Shown here in pieces: positions 19,694 through 28,382 of a DNA stretch of 64,000 nucleotides. The translations under genes were made by a program, and so were the position numbers. This DNA comes from Leisingera thetidis (lineage in GTDB: Bacteria; Pseudomonadota; Alphaproteobacteria; Rhodobacterales; Rhodobacteraceae). How positions within the stretch are numbered: position 1 is the stretch's first letter; every line of letters starts with the position of its first letter. Location of the stretch: the NCBI RefSeq assembly GCF_025857195.1, contig NZ_CP109787.1:189501-253500 (forward strand), read 5' to 3'. A model generated the notes under the pieces. The model saw only the letters and a program-made list of their open reading frames with translations. It was not told where the DNA came from and searched no databases.

Positions 19694-20034
19694 GCGTTTT
19701 TTCTCCTGTGGCGGCGCGGGCTGCACGCAGGCTGCGCGGCTGCGCCAATGGGGCAATAGAAAACGGCAAGGCTGCCGGTGGCGGGGTCATAACATGGCGT
19801 TTCGGGGGGTGAACAGGCCGGTTTCCCCCAGTTAGCGCCATCAAGGCGATGTTTAGCGCAACCATTATTCTGCGCTGCGGCACGTGCCTCCCTGTTCAGC
19901 AGATGCTAAGGTATTTTTGCCCCAATTGCGCCCAAAGATCGTCCGGATTCTTCAAATGGGATTGATTCGGCGCACCATAACGGCGATGAAAGTGGTAAAA
20001 ATAATCAGAACAGAGCAGATTAGGGGCAATTCCG
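19694..20034. promoter_or_regulatory. Divergent pckA / chvI control region with inverted repeat
   Basis: 341 bases without a convincing gene between two divergent starts. An inverted repeat AGCGCA–10 bases–TGCGCT lies at 19855–19876, and TTAGCGC occurs twice in the same orientation (about 19832 and 19853). Such TTAGCG half-sites are reminiscent of LacI-family operators that control central carbon genes in alphaproteobacteria, but this is an inference. chvI itself is preceded by GGGGCAATTCCG; I could not define its -10/-35. Confidence 0.4.
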
Positions 20035-20739
20035 ATGTCGAAGATTGCTTTGGTTGACGATGACAGGAATATCCTGACATCCGTTTCCATGACACTTGAG
20101 GCCGAAGGCTTTGAGGTAGAAACCTATAATGACGGGCAGGCGGCGCTGGACGCGTTCAACAAGAAGCTGCCGGACATGGCGGTGCTGGACATCAAAATGC
20201 CGCGTATGGATGGCATGGACCTGCTGCAGCGGCTGCGCCAGAAATCCCAGATGCCGGTGATCTTCCTCACCTCCAAGGATGACGAGATCGACGAGGTGCT
20301 GGGCCTGCGGATGGGCGCGGACGACTACGTGAAGAAACCGTTCTCCCAGCGGCTTCTGGTCGAGCGGATCCGGGCTCTGCTGCGGCGTCAGGAGGCGATC
20401 AGCAGTGACGCGGCCGGAACCGCCAGCCCCGAGACCAAGGTGATGGAGCGCGGCAACCTGCGGATGGATCCGCTGCGCCATGCGGTCAGCTGGAAGGGCA
20501 AGGATGTGTCGCTGACCGTGACCGAATTCCTGCTGCTGCAGGCGCTGGCGCAGCGGCCGGGTTTTGTCAAAAGCCGCGACCAGCTGATGGATGTGGCCTA
20601 TGATGACCAGGTCTATGTGGATGACCGCACCATCGACAGCCACATCAAGCGCCTGCGCAAGAAGATGCGCAGTGCGGATTCTGATTTCGCGGCAATCGAA
20701 ACCCTTTACGGAATCGGTTACCGTTATAATGAAGAATAA
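20035..20739 (+). CDS. chvI: Two-component response regulator ChvI (OmpR/PhoB type)
   Basis: DNA-binding regulator phosphorylated by ChvG in response to envelope or acid stress in alphaproteobacteria. 234 residues: receiver domain 1–120 with the acidic cluster DDD at 8–10, phospho-acceptor Asp52 ([11 protein letters not shown]), conserved Thr/Ser (FLTSKDD) and Lys (YVKKPFS). The C-terminal winged helix (about 135–232) has [17 protein letters not shown] and [16 protein letters not shown], ending GIGYRYNE. The histidine kinase gene follows after 51 bases. Identity as ChvI rests on this pair standing with hprK, rapZ and PTS genes, a typical alphaproteobacterial cluster. Confidence 0.93.
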   Translation: MSKIALVDDDRNILTSVSMTLEAEGFEVETYNDGQAALDAFNKKLPDMAVLDIKMPRMDGMDLLQRLRQKSQMPVIFLTSKDDEIDEVLGLRMGADDYVKKPFSQRLLVERIRALLRRQEAISSDAAGTASPETKVMERGNLRMDPLRHAVSWKGKDVSLTVTEFLLLQALAQRPGFVKSRDQLMDVAYDDQVYVDDRTIDSHIKRLRKKMRSADSDFAAIETLYGIGYRYNEE

Positions 20740-20790
20740 GCGGCACGCCCGAGCGGGGCGGTGTGCCCCCGGCCGGAGGAGAAGGCGCGC

Positions 20791-22506
20791 ATGCGCGATA
20801 CCAGCATAACGCAGCGCCGGCAGGACGGCGATGTTGTTCTGGGGGAAGACTGGGTCACCCCCGATCAATCCGTTGCGCGGGAAATGCAGGTCAAGCGCGC
20901 CCGCCGCGGGCTGCTGTCGCTCAAAGGCTCGCCGCTGACCCGCAAGATCATCACTTTCAACCTGATCGCGCTGATCATCCTGGTCACCGGCATCCTGTAT
21001 CTGAACTCCTCGCGCCAGAGCCTTGTGCAGCAGCGCGCGGGCACGCTGGTGTCCGAGGCGATGCTGGCAGCCGACGTGTTCGAGGCGGAGATGCCCGGCG
21101 CAGGTGCCGTCAGCTTTGCCGCCGGCGACGGTATCCAGGTCGAGGATACGCTGGCCCGGCTCAGCTTGCGCGGCGGCGTCGAGGCGTTTGTGTTCGATAC
21201 CACGGGCAATCTGATTTCCAGCATCAAGGGGGTGGACCGCAGCGACGCTCTGAACGTGCTGAATGACAGCGGCGGGAGCCGCACGCTGATCAGCGACGGG
21301 CTGTCCGCCCTATGGGGGCTTGCCGATGGCGGTGCTGCGGCCGGCACAGGGGCGGACGACTCCACCCCTGCCCTGGAACTGCGGCTGAGCGGCCTCGTCG
21401 ACAGGGCGGTGAACGGCGGCACCGGCGTCGAGACGGTGGTGGATACCAGCGGCAGCCGGGTGATCTCGGCGGCGACCCCGATCATGCACAACGGCCAGGC
21501 CGTCGGCGTCATTGCCCTGACCTCGCCCACCGGAGAAGTGGATGCCTTGGTGCGCGGCGAGCAGGAGCGGGTGCTGCAGATGTTCGTTGTTGCCCTGCTG
21601 GTTTCGGTCGGATTGAGCCTGGTGCTGGCGTCGACGATTGCCAATCCTCTGGCCGACCTCGCCGAAGCCGCAGAACTTGGCCGGGAGCGCGGCGGCCGCA
21701 GGTCGAACCCGGGCCGGATCCGCATTCCGGACCTCTCTGCCCGCCCCGATGAAATCGGCCGCCTCAGCCGCGCGTTGCGCGGCATGGTCAAGGCGCTTTA
21801 CTCCCGGATCGACAGCAACGAACAGTTTGCGGCCGATGTGGCGCATGAAATCAAGAATCCCCTGGCCAGCCTGCAATCGGCCGTCGGCACCCTGCGGATG
21901 GTCCGGCGGGACGATCAGCGCGAGAAGCTGATGGATGTGATTGAGCATGACGTGCGCCGCCTGGACCGCCTGGTCAGCGATATTTCCAATGCCTCGCGGC
22001 TTGATGCGGAACTGGTCAAGGAAGAGGAAGAGGATTTTGACCTGCTGGCGATGCTGGGCAACCTGAACCAGTATCTGGGCGAGGACGCGCGCGCCAAGGG
22101 GATCGATTACATCACCGATCTGCCTGCCCAGCCCATTCAGCTTCAGGGGCTGGAGGCGCGGCTGGCGCAGGTCTTTGTCAACCTGATCACCAATGCGATC
22201 TCCTTCTGCGAGGAGGGCGACGCGATCCGCGTCTGGGCCCGCCGCCGCGCCAACCGGGTGCTGGTGGTGGTCGAGGATACCGGCCCCGGCATCCCGGACC
22301 AGGCCCTGTCCAAGATCTTCAAGCGGTTCTACTCGCAGCGCCCGGTGGAGCATTTCGGCAACAACTCCGGCCTAGGGCTGGCGATCTCCAAGCAGATCGT
22401 CGAGGCGCATGGCGGGGTGATCTGGGCCGAAAACATCCGCCCCACCGAGGCGGATGTGACATCCGAGCCGCTCGGCGCGCGGTTTGTGGTCGGCCTGCCG
22501 GTGTAG
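20791..22506 (+). CDS. chvG: Sensor histidine kinase ChvG
   Basis: Membrane sensor kinase for ChvI. 571 residues from ATG 20791, preceded by GGAGGAGAAGG. A cytoplasmic N-terminal tail of about 50 residues precedes TM1 (about 53–71), then a periplasmic sensor domain of roughly 190 residues, TM2 (about 263–283) and a HAMP linker. The dimerisation helix has the phospho-acceptor His352 in FAADVAHEIKNPLAS. The ATPase domain has N box NLITNAISF, G1 VEDTGPGIP, F box FKRFY and G2 NSGLGLAISKQI. The ending overlaps none of its neighbours; hprK begins three bases after the stop. Confidence 0.93.
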   Translation: MRDTSITQRRQDGDVVLGEDWVTPDQSVAREMQVKRARRGLLSLKGSPLTRKIITFNLIALIILVTGILYLNSSRQSLVQQRAGTLVSEAMLAADVFEAEMPGAGAVSFAAGDGIQVEDTLARLSLRGGVEAFVFDTTGNLISSIKGVDRSDALNVLNDSGGSRTLISDGLSALWGLADGGAAAGTGADDSTPALELRLSGLVDRAVNGGTGVETVVDTSGSRVISAATPIMHNGQAVGVIALTSPTGEVDALVRGEQERVLQMFVVALLVSVGLSLVLASTIANPLADLAEAAELGRERGGRRSNPGRIRIPDLSARPDEIGRLSRALRGMVKALYSRIDSNEQFAADVAHEIKNPLASLQSAVGTLRMVRRDDQREKLMDVIEHDVRRLDRLVSDISNASRLDAELVKEEEEDFDLLAMLGNLNQYLGEDARAKGIDYITDLPAQPIQLQGLEARLAQVFVNLITNAISFCEEGDAIRVWARRRANRVLVVVEDTGPGIPDQALSKIFKRFYSQRPVEHFGNNSGLGLAISKQIVEAHGGVIWAENIRPTEADVTSEPLGARFVVGLPV

Positions 22507-22508
22507 CC

Positions 22509-22946
22509 ATGCCTGAACCGGAAAGCCTCATCCTGCATGCCTCCTGCGTCGCGCTGGAGGGGCGGGGGCTTTTGATCACCGGCACCTCCGGGCAGGGCAA
22601 GTCAGCGCTGGCCCTGCAGCTGATGGCCTATGGCGCCCAGCTGGTCGCCGATGACCGGGTGCTGCTGCAGCTTCTGGACGGGCAGGTGGTTGCCAGCGCG
22701 CCGGAACCGATCCGCGGGCTGATAGAGGCGCGGTGCATGGGCCTGCTGCACGCGCAGATCCGCAGCCCGGTGCCGGTGGCGGCGCTGGTGGATCTGGATG
22801 ACGCGGAAACAGAACGCCTGCCCATCCGCCATTTCACGCGGCTTCTCGGGCAGGAGGTCGCCCGGGTAAAGCGTGTGGATGGCGCACATTTTGCCCCGGC
22901 CCTGATGCAGTATCTCAGATGCGGAGCCCTGGATCCCGATGCCTGA
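22509..22946 (+). CDS. hprK: HPr kinase/phosphorylase, short alphaproteobacterial form
   Basis: Phosphorylates HPr on its regulatory serine using ATP and can reverse the reaction. At 145 residues it corresponds to the catalytic C-terminal half of Firmicutes HprK, as is usual in alphaproteobacteria. The P-loop is GTSGQGKS at 25–32, followed by the QLVADDRV segment (about 44–51) that contains the catalytic acidic residue, and the EARCMGLL motif (about 72). Its target is probably the HPr encoded at 24235, which keeps the matching Ser46. The stop overlaps the rapZ start by eight bases. Confidence 0.92.
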   Translation: MPEPESLILHASCVALEGRGLLITGTSGQGKSALALQLMAYGAQLVADDRVLLQLLDGQVVASAPEPIRGLIEARCMGLLHAQIRSPVPVAALVDLDDAETERLPIRHFTRLLGQEVARVKRVDGAHFAPALMQYLRCGALDPDA

Positions 22947-23817
22947 ACCCGATCAAAAGGCAATCCCGGTTGTCCTGGTCACCGGCCCCTCCGGGGCGGG
23001 ACGGACCACCGCGATCAACGTGCTGGAGGACCTCGGTTTCGAGGCCATCGACAACCTGCCGCTCAGGCTGCTGCCCGGGCTGATCGATGCCGCGGCGCTG
23101 CCGCGGCCGATGGCGCTGGGATTGGACAGCCGCAACCGGGATTTCTCGCCGCGGGCGCTGCTGGATGTGATCGACATGCTGTCCGGCCGCCGGGAAGCCG
23201 AGCTGACCGTGCTGTACCTCGATTCGCAGCCGGATGTGCTGCTGCGCCGCTATTCCGAGACCCGCCGCCGCCACCCTCTGGCGCCTGCGGAATCCCCGGG
23301 CGAAGGGGTGCGCCGCGAATTGGACCTGATGGTGCCGATCCGCGAACGGGCGGATATCCTGCTGGACACCTCCGCGATGAACGTTCACCAGCTGAAGGCG
23401 GAGATCGAACGGTGGTTCGCGCCGGAAGGCCGCGCATTGGCGCTGTCGGTGCAAAGCTTCTCTTACAAGCGCGGGATGCCGCATGGCATCGACATGGTGT
23501 TCGATTGCCGCTTCCTCGCAAATCCTTACTGGCAGCCGGAGCTTCGCCAGCGCAACGGCCGCGAGCAGGCGGTGCAGGACTACGTCAGGTCCGACGCTAG
23601 GTTCGGCCCCTTCTTCTCCCGCGTCCTGGACCTCACCCGGCTGCTGCTGCCGGCCTACCGGGAGGAGGGGAAATCGCATTTCTCCATCGCCTTCGGCTGC
23701 ACCGGCGGGCAGCACCGGTCGGTGACGATGGCGGAAACCCTGGCCAAGGCCCTTGCAGAAGACGGCTTGCAAGTGTCAATTAGACACCGCGAGCTGCAAG
23801 GCCAGCAAAAGAAGTGA
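22939..23817 (+). CDS. rapZ: RNase adapter / nucleotide-binding protein RapZ
   Basis: In E. coli the RapZ protein senses glucosamine-6-phosphate and guides RNase E to small RNAs; in alphaproteobacteria the role is less clear. 292 residues. The N-terminal Walker A reads GPSGAGRTT at 16–24, with Arg22 where the standard loop has Lys, an exchange I recall from other alphaproteobacterial members. [11 protein letters not shown] follows, and [23 protein letters not shown] forms the second conserved block. The C-terminal domain holds [15 protein letters not shown], the phosphate/metabolite-binding region. Genes hprK, rapZ, EIIA and HPr are packed with gaps of ten bases or less. Confidence 0.94.
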   Translation: MPEPDQKAIPVVLVTGPSGAGRTTAINVLEDLGFEAIDNLPLRLLPGLIDAAALPRPMALGLDSRNRDFSPRALLDVIDMLSGRREAELTVLYLDSQPDVLLRRYSETRRRHPLAPAESPGEGVRRELDLMVPIRERADILLDTSAMNVHQLKAEIERWFAPEGRALALSVQSFSYKRGMPHGIDMVFDCRFLANPYWQPELRQRNGREQAVQDYVRSDARFGPFFSRVLDLTRLLLPAYREEGKSHFSIAFGCTGGQHRSVTMAETLAKALAEDGLQVSIRHRELQGQQKK

Positions 23818-23826
23818 GAGGCTGGG

Positions 23827-24234
23827 TTGATCGGGATTGTGATCGTAGCGCATGGCGGGCTGGCGAAGGAATACCTCGCCGCTGTGGAACACGTTGTGGG
23901 TCCGCAGCCCAGCCTGATGGCCATCGCCATCGCCCCGGACGATGACCGGGACGGCAAGCAGGACGAGATCTGCGCGGCCGCCAACGACGTGGACACCGGC
24001 GGCGGTGTGGTGGTGGTGACCGACCTGTTCGGCGGCTCCCCCTCCAATCTCAGCCTCAAGGCCTGCGCGCCGGCGGACCGCCGTATCCTGTACGGGGCAA
24101 ACCTGCCGATGCTGATCAAACTGGCGAAATCCCGCCACCTGCCGGTTGCCGATGCGGTCCGGCAGGCTATGGAGGCCGGGCGCAAATACATTAACGCGCA
24201 AAACGTAAACCCTGATGGGGAGCAGGCACATTAA
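23827..24234 (+). CDS. Mannose-family PTS EIIA component
   Basis: Phosphocarrier of the EIIA-Man type. 135 residues from TTG 23827, with a GAGAGGCTGGG purine run just before it and no better ATG nearby. The phosphorylated His9 lies in VIVAHGGLAKEY, and the fold-defining strand GVVVVTDLFGGSPSN lies at about 58–72. No matching EIIB, EIIC or EIID gene is in the window. In alphaproteobacteria such incomplete PTS chains are thought to signal rather than import sugars; together with HPr and HprK that is the likely role here. HPr starts on the base after its stop codon. Confidence 0.92.
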   Translation: MIGIVIVAHGGLAKEYLAAVEHVVGPQPSLMAIAIAPDDDRDGKQDEICAAANDVDTGGGVVVVTDLFGGSPSNLSLKACAPADRRILYGANLPMLIKLAKSRHLPVADAVRQAMEAGRKYINAQNVNPDGEQAH

Positions 24235-24504
24235 ATGGCTCTGAAGACGCTGAAAATCATCAATGAAAAAGGGCTGCACGCCCGCGCCTCGGCCAAGCTG
24301 GTGGAGGTGGTCGAAGGGTTTGACGCCACGGCAGAAGTCATAAAGGACGGCATGTCCGCCTCCGGCGACAGCATAATGGGCCTTTTGATGTTGGCAGCCT
24401 CGAAAGGAACGACTATTGACGTCGAAACTTCGGGGCCTGATGCTGATGCGCTGGCGCATGCGCTGGAAGCCCTGGTGGCCGGCAGGTTCGGCGAAGGCTA
24501 CTAG
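24235..24504 (+). CDS. ptsH: Phosphocarrier protein HPr
   Basis: Small PTS carrier of 89 residues. Catalytic His15 is in GLHARASA. The regulatory serine is Ser46 in MSASGDSIMGLLML, the position phosphorylated by HPr kinase, so both PEP-dependent and ATP-dependent modification are possible. The C-terminal helix ALAHALEALVAGRFGEG is normal. It starts immediately after the EIIA stop codon (no gap), so the two are translationally coupled. Enzyme I, which would phosphorylate His15, is not encoded in this window. Confidence 0.95.
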   Translation: MALKTLKIINEKGLHARASAKLVEVVEGFDATAEVIKDGMSASGDSIMGLLMLAASKGTTIDVETSGPDADALAHALEALVAGRFGEGY

Positions 24505-24528
24505 GCCTGCGCCGGCAGCGGAACGGGA

Positions 24529-25431
24529 ATGGGCGATTTGGCGGATACCGCACACGACAGGAATACCGGCGCTGCGCCGGAAGCCGCTGATCAGACGGGC
24601 GAGGTCTATGACCGCCGCACGCTGACCTATGCCAACTCCTTTGATGACCGCTGGACGTCGCTGGCAATCAAGACCATCGAATGGCTGACCGGGAAACTGA
24701 CCATCCTGCGCATGGTCAGCAAGTTCGAGAAGCAGAACTCGGAATACCGCGGCCAGAAGTTCTGGCGCGGGGCGCTCAACGTGATGGGCATCGACCTGCA
24801 GACGCCCGCAGAGCAGATCAGCAACATCCCCAAGGACGGCCCGGTGGTGATTGTCGCCAACCATCCGCACGGGATGGTCGACGGCATGATCTTTGCCGAC
24901 CTGATCGGCCGCCGCCGCCTGGATTACCGCATCCTGACCCGCTCGGTGCTGACCGGGCTCGACGAGGCGGCGACCTCCTTCATGATCCCGGTCCCGTTTC
25001 CGCACGACCCCGAGGCGCAGCGCAAAATGGTGGACATGCGGGCCAAGACCATGGCCTTCCTCAAGGACGGCGGCGCCGTGGCATTGTTCCCCTCCGGCGT
25101 GGTGATGTCATCGGACAGCTGGTTCGGCCCGGCCATCGAGCGGGAATGGAACGTGTTCACCGCCCAGCTGATCCGGCGCTCCGGTGCTCGGGTGGTGCCG
25201 ATCTATTTCCCCGGCCGCAATTCGCGCTGGTACCAGATCGCCTGCCGGATCTCGCCGGTCCTGCGCCAGGGGCTGCTGCTGCATGAGATCGTGCGCTCCT
25301 GCAACAAGCCGCAGGCGCCGGTTGTCGGCGAACCGCTGACGGACGAGCAGATGGAGAAACTGCACAGCGACCCGCGCGGCTTCATGGCCTGGCTGCGCGA
25401 GCACACGCTCCGCCTGGGCAAACAGCCCTGA
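24529..25431 (+). CDS. Lysophospholipid acyltransferase family protein
   Basis: Predicted membrane-associated acyltransferase making a phospholipid or ornithine-type lipid. 300 residues. The catalytic block is VANHPHGMVDG (about 106–116), the His/Asp pair of the PlsC-like fold in the H-P-x-G-x-x-D-G variant seen in OlsA/hemolysin-related acyltransferases. LFPSGVVMSS (about 186–195) is the second substrate-binding block and VVPIYFPGRNS the fourth. The N-terminal 30 residues are polar and poorly conserved. It follows ptsH after 24 bases on the same strand and may share its transcript. The acyl acceptor cannot be determined. Confidence 0.88.
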   Translation: MGDLADTAHDRNTGAAPEAADQTGEVYDRRTLTYANSFDDRWTSLAIKTIEWLTGKLTILRMVSKFEKQNSEYRGQKFWRGALNVMGIDLQTPAEQISNIPKDGPVVIVANHPHGMVDGMIFADLIGRRRLDYRILTRSVLTGLDEAATSFMIPVPFPHDPEAQRKMVDMRAKTMAFLKDGGAVALFPSGVVMSSDSWFGPAIEREWNVFTAQLIRRSGARVVPIYFPGRNSRWYQIACRISPVLRQGLLLHEIVRSCNKPQAPVVGEPLTDEQMEKLHSDPRGFMAWLREHTLRLGKQP

Positions 25432-25446
25432 CCCGGGTCTGCGTCT

Positions 25447-25509
25447 TCATCTGGCTGAAAATATCCCGGGGGTGAATTGGCCGGACGGCCAAGAGGGGGC
25501 AGCGCCCCC
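25447..25509. repeat. Intergenic repeat-like element with two hairpins
   Basis: Between two convergent genes. GAAAATATCCCGGGGGTGAA is followed by TTGGCC–GGAC–GGCCAA (25477–25492) and GGGGGC–AGC–GCCCCC (25495–25509). This A-T-rich lead plus hairpin layout is a pattern I associate with dispersed Rhodobacteraceae intergenic repeats; a related fragment (GCAAATACTCCCGCCGGAGG) lies at about 9886–9905 between era and the DUF1491 gene. It may also serve as a bidirectional terminator, though there is no long T-run. Confidence 0.4.
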
Positions 25510-25524
25510 GCCCGGCAGCCTGGT

Positions 25525-26400
25525 TCACCGTGTTGGGACCGGGGTTTCGCCGCGGTAATCATAAAACCCGCGCTGGGTCTTGCGGCCCAGCCAGCCGGCC
25601 TCGACATATTTCGTCAGCAGCGGGCAGGGGCGGTATTTGGTGTCCGCCAGCCCGTCATGCAGCACGTTCATGATCGCCAGGCAGGTGTCCAGGCCGATGA
25701 AATCCGCCAGCTCCAGCGGCCCCATCGGATGGTTGGCGCCCAGCTTCATCGATTCATCGATCGATTTGACCGAGCCGACCCCTTCATACAGCGTATAGAC
25801 CGCCTCGTTGATCATCGGCATCAGGATGCGGTTGACGATGAAGGCTGGAAAATCCTCGGCGCTGGCAGAGGTCTTGCCCAGCCGTGCCACAACTTCCTGG
25901 CAGGCGCTGAACGTGGGCTCATCGGTGGCAATGCCGCGGATCAGCTCGACCAGCTGCATCACCGGCACCGGATTCATGAAATGGAACCCCATGAAGCGTT
26001 CCGGCCGGTCGGTGCGGCTGGCCAGCCGGGTGATCGAGATCGACGAGGTGTTCGAAGTCAGGATGGTATGCGGTTTCAGATGCGGCAGCAGATCTTCGAA
26101 AATGGCTTGTTTCACGGTTTCCCGCTCGGTGGCGGCTTCGATCACCAGATCGGTTGCGCCCACATCGGCCAGCGTCAGCGACGGCACAATGCGCGCCAGG
26201 GCCGCCTTCATGTCCGGCTCGGAGATCTTTCCCTTGCTCGCCTGCCGGGCCATGTTCTTGTGAATGAGGCTCAGCGCGCCGTCCAGCGCCTGCTGGCTGA
26301 CGTCGTTCAGCACCACGTCATACCCGGCCAGCGCCAGAACATGGGCGATGCCATTGCCCATCTGTCCGGCACCAATCACACCAACCTTCTGAATTCCCAT
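25525..26400 (-). CDS. hbdA: 3-hydroxybutyryl-CoA dehydrogenase
   Basis: NAD(P)-dependent oxidation or reduction between 3-hydroxybutyryl-CoA and acetoacetyl-CoA. 291 residues, a single-function enzyme of normal length. The Rossmann loop is VGVIGAGQMGNGIAHVLALAGYDV (about 6–29). TSNTSSISITRLAS and the catalytic block MGFHFMNPVPVMQLVELIRG (with the active-site His) follow. The C-terminal dimerisation domain has NHPMGPLELADFIGLDTCLAI and the end GFYDY. With ETF and Mcd it fits short-chain acyl-CoA metabolism. The neighbour on the right is transcribed divergently. Confidence 0.95.
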   Translation of the reverse strand: MGIQKVGVIGAGQMGNGIAHVLALAGYDVVLNDVSQQALDGALSLIHKNMARQASKGKISEPDMKAALARIVPSLTLADVGATDLVIEAATERETVKQAIFEDLLPHLKPHTILTSNTSSISITRLASRTDRPERFMGFHFMNPVPVMQLVELIRGIATDEPTFSACQEVVARLGKTSASAEDFPAFIVNRILMPMINEAVYTLYEGVGSVKSIDESMKLGANHPMGPLELADFIGLDTCLAIMNVLHDGLADTKYRPCPLLTKYVEAGWLGRKTQRGFYDYRGETPVPTR

Positions 26401-26553
26401 GCCTCAGGCTCCTGAAATATCTGCCGCAACCTTACTGGCGGGGGAAGGGCGGGCACAAGGGCAGCTTGAGCCGATTTGAGGCAAATTCTCACTTTAGGGA
26501 AATTGCAATGGTTGCGCAGCAAAGTGAGTCTCGGGTGAAAAATTGGTGGTGAC

Positions 26554-27378
26554 ATGAGCTATGAACTCAAAAGCGCCGGGGCGCTTTCGGGAGAATCGTG
26601 CAGATACGGGCAGTCCAGACTGCTGGTGCGGGGGCCGCAGCGGTCTCTGGACGCGCCCTATGTTGCCTTTCTCGGCGGAACCGAAGTCTACGGGCGATTC
26701 GTTGAGTTTCCCTTTGTGGACTCCCTGCAGAACCAGCTTGGCATGGATTGCATCAATCTGGGCAGCGTCAATGCCGGGCTGGACAGTTTCGTGCAGGACG
26801 AGACCCTGATCAGGATCGCCAGGCAGGCGCATGTTTCGGTGCTGCAGATGCTGGGGGCGCAGAATATCTCGAACCCCTACTACCGTGTCCACCCGCGCCG
26901 CAATGACCGGTTTCTGCAGGCCCATCCGGCACTCAAGACGCTGTACCCGGAGGTAGACTTCACAGAGTTTCATTTCAACAAGCACCTGCTCTGCACCTTG
27001 CGCGAGATTTCCGGACAGCGGTTCGAGAAGGTGCGCGAACAGCTGCAGCGCAGCTGGGTCGAGCGGATGAGCAGGCTGATCGAAGAGCTTGACGGCCGTG
27101 TTCTGCTCTTGTGGCTGCGCTATCAGCTGGACGCCGGTGCGGGCTTTCCGGACGAGCCGGTCCTGGTCGACCGCACAATGGCTGAGGCCCTGCGCCCCAA
27201 AGTGCAGGGCGTTCTCGAAATCAAGGCCTCGTCCGCCGCCGCGGCAAAGGACATTGCGGGCATGATCTTTGGCCAGATGGAACTGCCTGCGGCGCGCCAT
27301 ATGATCGGCCCCAAGGAGCATTTGCGGATAGCCGCAGCGCTGGCAGGCCGGATGTCCCCGATGCTTCGGAAAAAGTAG
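26554..27378 (+). CDS. DUF6473-like protein of unknown function
   Basis: 274 residues, no signal peptide or membrane segment. Recognisable conserved stretches are APYVAFLGGTEVYGRFVEFPF, CINLGSVNAGLDSFVQDE, VLQMLGAQNISNPYYRVHPRRNDRFL and DFTEFHFNKHLL. The G-x-x-N-A-G-x-D and GAQN blocks suggest an SGNH-hydrolase-like fold, but a nucleophile serine in a GDS motif is missing (GGTE instead). I recall this pattern from the Rhodobacteraceae family labelled DUF6473. Residues 6–15 (KSAGALSGES) look like an extra insertion. The gene lies on the plus strand between hbdA and etfA, which are both on the minus strand, and converges with etfA. Confidence 0.75.
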   Translation: MSYELKSAGALSGESCRYGQSRLLVRGPQRSLDAPYVAFLGGTEVYGRFVEFPFVDSLQNQLGMDCINLGSVNAGLDSFVQDETLIRIARQAHVSVLQMLGAQNISNPYYRVHPRRNDRFLQAHPALKTLYPEVDFTEFHFNKHLLCTLREISGQRFEKVREQLQRSWVERMSRLIEELDGRVLLLWLRYQLDAGAGFPDEPVLVDRTMAEALRPKVQGVLEIKASSAAAAKDIAGMIFGQMELPAARHMIGPKEHLRIAAALAGRMSPMLRKK

Positions 27379-27400
27379 CGGCGGCGGCCCCGGAACCAGA

Positions 27401-27428
27401 AAAAGGCCCGCCTTCCGGCGGGCCTTCC
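27401..27428 (-). terminator. Terminator between the 26554 gene and etfA
   Basis: Perfect eight-base stem GGCCCGCC (27405–27412) and GGCGGGCC (27417–27424), loop TTCC. On the minus strand it ends in a U-run (AAAAA on the plus strand at 27400–27404), which suits etfA. The plus side has TTCCTATT and may terminate the convergent gene less efficiently. Confidence 0.85.
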
Positions 27429-27452
27429 TATTGATGCGCGGTTCAGCCGGGC

Positions 27453-28382
27453 TTATCCCAGCTTTTCGGTCAGCGCCGGGACGGCCTCGAACAGGTCGGC
27501 AACCAGGCCGAAGTCCGCAACCTGGAAGATCGGGGCCTCTTCGTCCTTGTTGATCGCCACGATGACCTTGGAGTCCTTCATGCCGGCCAGGTGCTGGATG
27601 GCACCGGAGATGCCCACGGCGATGTAGAGATCCGGGGCAACAACCTTGCCGGTCTGGCCCACCTGCCAGTCGTTCGGGGCATAGCCCGAGTCGACCGCGG
27701 CGCGCGATGCGCCAACAGCGGCGCCCAGCTTGTCGGCCAGGCCTTCGATCAGTTTGAAGTCTTCTTCGGAGCCGACGCCGCGGCCGCCGGAGACAACGAT
27801 GCCGGCCGAGGTCAGCTCGGGACGGTCGCTGGCGGCAACCTTGTCTTCGACCCACTCGGACAGGCCCGGGTTGGCCGCAGCAGAGATCGTCTCAACCGAA
27901 GCCGAGCCGCCGGTCCCGGCTGCGTCGAAGGACGCGGTGCGGATCGAGACGACTTTCTTGGCGTCGCGGGACTTCACGGTCTGGATCGCGTTGCCGGCAT
28001 AGATCGGGCGCTCGAAGGTGTCGCCGTCGACAACGCCGGAGACGTCCGAGATCACCATCACGTCCAGCAGCGCGGCGACGCGCGGCAGCACGTTCTTGGC
28101 GTCGGTGGTGGCGGGGGCCACGATGTGCTCGAAATCGGAGGCCAGGCCGGCGATCAGGGCTGCGGTCGGCTCCGCCAGGCGGTGGCCCAGCGATGCGTCC
28201 TCGGCAACCAGAACCTTGGCAACGCCTGCGATCTTGGCGGCTTCTTCGCCGGCCGCGGCAGCGGAGGCGCCGGCCGCCAGAACGGTCACGTCGCCCAGCT
28301 TGGAGGCTGCGGCCACGGCCTTGGCGGTTGCGTCCAGCGCCAGCGCGCCGTCGGTCACTTCAGCAAGGAGAAGAACAGCCAT
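27453..28382 (-). CDS. etfA: Electron transfer flavoprotein subunit alpha
   Basis: With EtfB it accepts electrons from acyl-CoA dehydrogenases and passes them to ETF-ubiquinone oxidoreductase. 309 residues. The C-terminal FAD domain contains [40 protein letters not shown], then [25 protein letters not shown] and [22 protein letters not shown], the classical ETF-alpha signature. The N-terminal domain is Ala-rich. Its start overlaps the last base of the etfB stop, so the two genes are coupled. Partners in this window could be the Mcd-like dehydrogenase at 12308. Confidence 0.97.
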   Translation of the reverse strand: MAVLLLAEVTDGALALDATAKAVAAASKLGDVTVLAAGASAAAAGEEAAKIAGVAKVLVAEDASLGHRLAEPTAALIAGLASDFEHIVAPATTDAKNVLPRVAALLDVMVISDVSGVVDGDTFERPIYAGNAIQTVKSRDAKKVVSIRTASFDAAGTGGSASVETISAAANPGLSEWVEDKVAASDRPELTSAGIVVSGGRGVGSEEDFKLIEGLADKLGAAVGASRAAVDSGYAPNDWQVGQTGKVVAPDLYIAVGISGAIQHLAGMKDSKVIVAINKDEEAPIFQVADFGLVADLFEAVPALTEKLG

